Shown here piece by piece: positions 19,075 through 23,245 of a stretch of 23,245 nt of DNA; position 1 is the stretch's first letter, and each line of letters starts with the position of its first letter. Under the pieces are notes generated by a model that saw only the letters and a list, made by a program, of their open reading frames with translations, ran no database searches and had not been told where the DNA came from. The position numbers were made by a program, and so were the translations under genes. Origin of the DNA: Gnetum montanum (Eukaryota > Streptophyta > Gnetopsida > Gnetales > Gnetaceae); assembly GCA_015680685.1 (NCBI GenBank), contig MNCI01035176.1:379849-403093 (forward strand), written 5' to 3'.

Positions 19075-19921
19075 AGTAAGGTACCCCTATGCCCTACCAT
19101 ACAAATCATAGGCATTCACGTGTGATCCAATCGAATTCCGCAGACTATAATTACCAAGTACGTTAGAGCTAAATAGTGCGTGCATGTTGCCCGTTTGTTG
19201 TCTTCCTAGTCCCACTTGTGGAATGCAATTGTATGGTTAAGTGTGATTGAGGTGTAAGATTTTTGTTATTTTGAGTTTTATCAATTTACTCGTCTAGAAC
19301 AAGAATGAAAGTAAGGGCAATTAAGTGCTAAGGAAACTATGGTCTATCCTAGCCTAACACAAGTAACTGTTCCCACTTCTTGGACACATCTTGAACTTTG
19401 TGTAAACACTGCTGGGTTGTCAAATGCTAACCGTTTCTGAGCTACCAAGTGTCACACGTGTCTTTGAAGGGGTTGTGCTTGTGTATTTGAAGCAGTTGCT
19501 TAATGAATCAAAATTAATTACTGCATGAATAACATTAATATAAATTGCATGAAATCACAATATATATACATATAAATGCATAAGAAAGAAAGTCTTAAGT
19601 GCTGCAAGGTGAATCAAAGAGTTCGTATTTATTGCCAACACAATGATGTGTTCAGGTACATCAATGCTTGAATAAAGATTCAATCACACTTAGATCTCCT
19701 GCTGCGAACACTTGGAAAATATTCGAACTCTCAAATGAACAAACTGCAAGAGTTTCACTACTTGACTGCCAAAAATTACTTTCAATCATGCGCTCGGGGA
19801 ATGTATTTATAGACCCAGAAGTAACCCTGTGATATCAAATGTACGATATCACATCTTGGGCCATGATATCGCGTACTTGATATCGGAGCATATGAAAAAC
19901 ACGATTTATCATACCCCCACA
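19075..19921 (-). mobile_element. Minus-strand Ty3/gypsy-type LTR
   Basis: Read on the minus strand it starts TGTGGGGGTATGAT at 19921, has four GATATC sites in U3 (19831-19884), a TATAAATA box at 19811-19804, a CAATAAATAC poly(A)-like signal, and an end reading GGGGTACCTTACTGC near 19075. It is collinear with the + LTR ending at 21090. Shared blocks include GAATATTTTCCA-GTGT-CGCAG, ATCTTTATTC, TACCTGAACACA, AAGTGGGAACAG/G, CTTAACCATACA and GGGGTACCT. No internal region is recognisable on its 3' side (below 19075), and I see no clear primer binding site there, so it may be a solo LTR. Confidence 0.75.
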
Positions 19922-20289
19922 ACTGAATGAAAACTCATTCTCGCGTACAGAAAAAGATGAACAAGTCCTTTACAAAATATATTAGGAGGTGTGGACTATT
20001 CGACTGACATGTAGAGTGACACAAAGAAAATAGACAAATACAGAAGTGCTCGAGCATACAACATTACAATTGTGTATAAAATTAGGTGTTCATGACAACA
20101 GGAAAGAACACCCTCAGATCCAATGGACATCCAACCCTTCTTGACAATAGAAGAATGAAGGAGAGGCAAAAAAGATCCAACGGTCATGAATAATGTCTCA
20201 TGAGTGATATTGTTGCATCCTCCTTGGTGAAGATAGTCTCGCTTCCAGTCCATGTTCCCCACTGCAGTCACAATAAAATCAAGGATTAG

Positions 20290-21090
20290 TATATTGATGA
20301 GACGCGATATCACATAGGCCACGATATCGCGGTCCGCCGCCAAGTCTATAAATAAGAGGCGGCTCTCCCTTGTGTCCTCATCCTAGGCTAGAAGTAGGGA
20401 AACTCTGGCAGATTGATCACTTCAAAGATAGAATATTTTCCATGTGTCCGCAGTAGGAGTTCTAAAGTGAACGGATCTTTATTCGAGCAACATTGTACCT
20501 GAACACAAGTTGTGTACGGCAATAAAGATGAACTTGTTGGATAAACCTTGTAGTGCATGGAATAGGATTTTATTTATTGCTTTCTCTCTCACCCTTAAAC
20601 TCCTAGAATGCGAAATGAGTACGACTTGATTACAAGTATCTAAGGATGTGTACGGATAGTCAAGGAACGGATGCTCATCGCAANAGTGCCTCAGTACGAC
20701 CACTTCGAGCACATGTGTTACGCGTGGTGATCCCAGCAACAATTAGCATTTGGTAGCCGTGGTTGCATCGGTTCAGGGTGTGTACGGTAAGTGGGAACGG
20801 ATGCTGACGCTAGGTAATTTAGACTTAGTCATTAGTTAGAATTAGTAATCAGTTTCTCAACCCTCAACTCAATAGCATAGGAGAAAAACATAAAAACTAT
20901 AAGAATCATAAACCTCGGACTTACTTAACCATACACCGTGACAACTACAAGTAAGTCTGGGAAGACAACGAATGATTAACCCCAAGTGTTCCATGGGGCG
21001 TGTAGGCACTTAGTTTGCGAAGTTCAACCGAATCATGCGTGCTATGCTCGTTTCGTATGGTTGAGTGTAGGGGTACCTCACCACTCATCA
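20290..21090 (+). mobile_element. 5' LTR of a Ty3/gypsy retrotransposon
   Basis: U3 has GATATC at 20306 and 20323 and a TATAAATA box at 20347-20354. R-U5 has an AATAAAG signal near 20521. A GTGTACGG and GGAACGGATGCT pair occurs twice (about 20648-20675 and 20779-20811). The end is inferred at the CA at 21089-21090, because the primer binding site begins two bases later. The left end is uncertain: TG at 20295 or 20298, or further left. One ambiguous base (N) is at 20684. Confidence 0.75.
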
Positions 21091-21091
21091 T

Positions 21092-21109
21092 TGGCGCCAT
21101 TGCCGGGGA
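21092..21109 (+). other. Primer binding site, tRNA-Asp type
   Basis: TGGCGCCATTGCCGGGGA is complementary to the 3' end of plant tRNA-Asp(GUC) with one mismatch (A for G at the eighth base). Its position two bases after the LTR end is as expected for an LTR retrotransposon. A tRNA-Asp primer is known from Athila-like and related Ty3/gypsy lineages. Confidence 0.9.
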
Positions 21110-21234
21110 CTAAGTGTTTGTGCGCTAAATAGAACATAAAGAATATCACTCACATCGTTGGGAGCCTAAACGAACCTTAGGGTTAATCAAATAAAAATTA
21201 TATAACGGTAATTAGCACACCGAATAAGACATCA

Positions 21235-23245
21235 TGTCTTCTTCTTCTTCTCACAAGAGCACATCACCTAAGGATAATACAAAGAACAATCGGCAATCAA
21301 AAATACATAACCTAAATCAACCAGTTCCTTAACAATACAGGGTGGATATACTCATCCCGATGAGTATATTCCCAATTTTACTTTTATCTTCCATCAAGAT
21401 GAACAGATGTGCTGGAGAGATCTGCATGGTAACATAGTGTTACCCCCAGATCGGGCAATCCCTAACATGCTTCTCCGTGCTTTGGTACAGATTGGCATGA
21501 CAAAATTTTATGCTGAATACGTTATGGGCGATTTTAACATGAGGGATTACCATCCCACAGCTTTGCAATGTATGAGGGACTTAAGGCAAGAGAGCCAACA
21601 TACATTGTTGAAGGGCAAAGAGGTCCCGCACGTCCTTAGTGAAACTAGAGATGGTGAACCACTTATAATTGGTTCGCTATCAAGAGATGTTCCCCCTCTT
21701 AACGAAAGTGAGGAGATAGGGTATCAGAACCTATGATCAACGATACATATCCTTGGTTCTGATGCCCATGAACACCAACTATTCACAGAAGGAACAACAC
21801 ATGACAAGGACGGGCACTTAGATCGTCATCACGATCAGGGCCGAAGCCATAGAAGAGAAGGTAAGAAACATCATTGTGGCGATGGTTCTCCTTCTTCTTC
21901 CCCTTCTTCACATCACTCACCCTCTCCTTCCACCTCAAGGCATAATCATGAAGAGCATAACGGAGAGGATAAAAGTAAGAAAAATGAGAGACCTCGACGA
22001 GAGAGTTGAGAGAGAGGACAAGGGCATGAATGAAGGAAAAGTAGGGAACAACGGAGACATCATAGGCATCATGAAAGAGATGATCATGATGAGCCCCTAC
22101 TTGCAACCTAATGTATGCTCAATATAACGGAGGCAGTTAGGATTCCAACAAGGCATTTAAAGGATAGTCAGATTAAACGCTTAGACATGAACAACATCCC
22201 ACGATTTGAAGGGGGATACAACGCAGATCCGCAAAATCATTTACAGGCATTCCATGATGCTTACGCCTTGCAAAATATAGAAAATAAGTGGCAAAAACTT
22301 AAGCTGTTTCCAAGGACACTCACCAAAGAAGCAGAGAGCTGGTACCGGTCCTTAGAATCGGAAACCATTAGGAGGTGGAGTACGATGTTAGAACTCTTCA
22401 ACGATAAGTATCAAACGTACTCCCGAGTGTCCAATTTGCGTAAGCAAATCCAAGGATGGAAGCAAGGAAATCATGAACCCTTGGATGCTGCCATGGTACG
22501 CTACTACACATTGTTACATCATTGCCCGAGCCATGGATACGCACAGCGGGATCAACTTCGCCACATCGTAGATGGGCTAAGGCATGAAACTAGAAGAACC
22601 CTTGGGACTTATGCCTAAGGGAGACCATCACAACTTAGAGTCCATAAAGTTCATCGCTTATTGGAGCAAGTAGCAAAAGAAGAAGATGAGCTATGAAAAA
22701 GGGAACGTGTGGAAGAATACAACTGTGATCCCTCTCTTCGTAAGAAGGGAGTGAAATTTTGCAATAAAGAGGATGAGTCACCAATCGAAGAGTTGGTGAA
22801 CAAGAAAACCTTGCCGATTCAAAAGTTAACAACAGAAATAGCGGCTAAGGTAGATGATGTATGGAGTTCCTTAGACTCTAAAATTGAAACTGTCTTAAAA
22901 ATTGTAGAAGAGTCTAAGGTAGAACAAAGTAGTGACAAAGGTAAGACAAAGTGGAGAGATTTAGGCCCTACACATAACAAGGGTAAGGGGAAAATCACTA
23001 ACTCCGATGTGGTTGCAGATTTAGACACAGACGATGACGGTGGATGTGAGATCTGCCACTATGACCATCCTAAGGGATGTTGCCCAATCATCTCACATCT
23101 ATAGGAGTCTTGGGTGTATGCACTTAATCCAAAACTTAATCAATGGCAAACACCTTGTAGGTTACCTTATCCCCAAGGTAACCCAAGGCAGTTCCACCAA
23201 CCATTAACATATTATCCAAGTGGAACTCCACCACAACCCATCGGA
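21235..23245 (+). pseudogene. gag: Decayed Ty3/gypsy gag, 3' end beyond the window
   Basis: A likely start ATG at 21235 opens a Ser-rich N terminus; a frameshift near 21328 moves the reading into another frame. That frame then runs to 23104, broken by stops at 21734, 22007, 22031, 22109, 22616 and 22694. Pieces in order: MCWRDLHGNIVLPPDRAI (from 21407), a charged His/Ser/Arg-rich stretch (about 21790-22100), the Retrotrans_gag core with WYRSLESETIRRWSTMLELF (22115-22618), and a zinc-knuckle-like CEICHYDHPKGCC (23045-23083, CX2CX3HX4C). A Pro/Gln-rich stretch follows to the window edge. Gag forms the virus-like particle of the element. This copy cannot make an intact Gag. No protease or polymerase is inside the window. 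Confidence 0.85.

Noticed and set aside
19996-20343. 115-codon minus-strand frame between the two LTRs
   Set aside because: Sequence shows no recognisable domain and its 5' end overlaps the U3 of the + LTR; a chance frame is more likely.
1-23245. A previously undescribed multi-gene system or biosynthetic cluster
   Set aside because: Only one intact gene is present; the other coding traces are transposon remnants or fragments without a recognisable partner function.

Overview
This is plant nuclear DNA. It holds one complete, intron-rich gene for a full-size ABCG (PDR-type) ABC transporter on the + strand, surrounded and invaded by decayed transposable elements. The AT-rich background, a 5.65-kb intron filled with repeats, and strongly diverged LTR, LINE and SINE remnants suggest a large plant genome. 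A gymnosperm is a reasonable guess, but nothing in the window proves it.

Layout. About 1-470 is a minus-strand LTR relic. 471-1383 is the upstream flank of the transporter gene and contains a triple 39-bp repeat. 1384-15115 is the transporter. I could place 24 exons, each joining its neighbour in frame at GT-AG introns, for 1,470 codons plus a stop. The domain order is N-terminal region, NBD1, TMD1, linker, NBD2, TMD2. Intron 2 (2430-8079) contains an RTE-type LINE 3' end split by a tRNA-derived SINE, further SINE copies in both orientations, and a ~1-kb imperfect tandem duplication. Intron 17 carries a different tRNA-like module.

Downstream of the gene, an 18-bp minisatellite starts about 100 bp after the stop. 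Two diverged ~600-bp direct copies of an unrecognised minus-strand gene fragment (16097-16700 and 17210-17790) follow, then 54-bp and 81-bp tandem repeats and a G-quadruplex-like tract. The right end (about 18800-23245) is a cluster of one Ty3/gypsy LTR family: a weak + relic, a minus-strand LTR (19075-19921), and a + strand LTR ending at 21090. The last is followed by a tRNA-Asp-type primer binding site and a decayed gag that runs off the window.

Only the transporter looks functional. It should be a plasma-membrane ATP-driven exporter; its substrate cannot be read from the sequence. The other protein-coding traces are element remnants or pseudogenes. I found no convincing new multi-gene system. 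The most unusual points are the head-to-head LTR pair with GATATC-rich U3 regions, the repeat-loaded intron 2, an acidic insertion and some motif substitutions in the transporter, and the duplicated minus-strand gene fragment.
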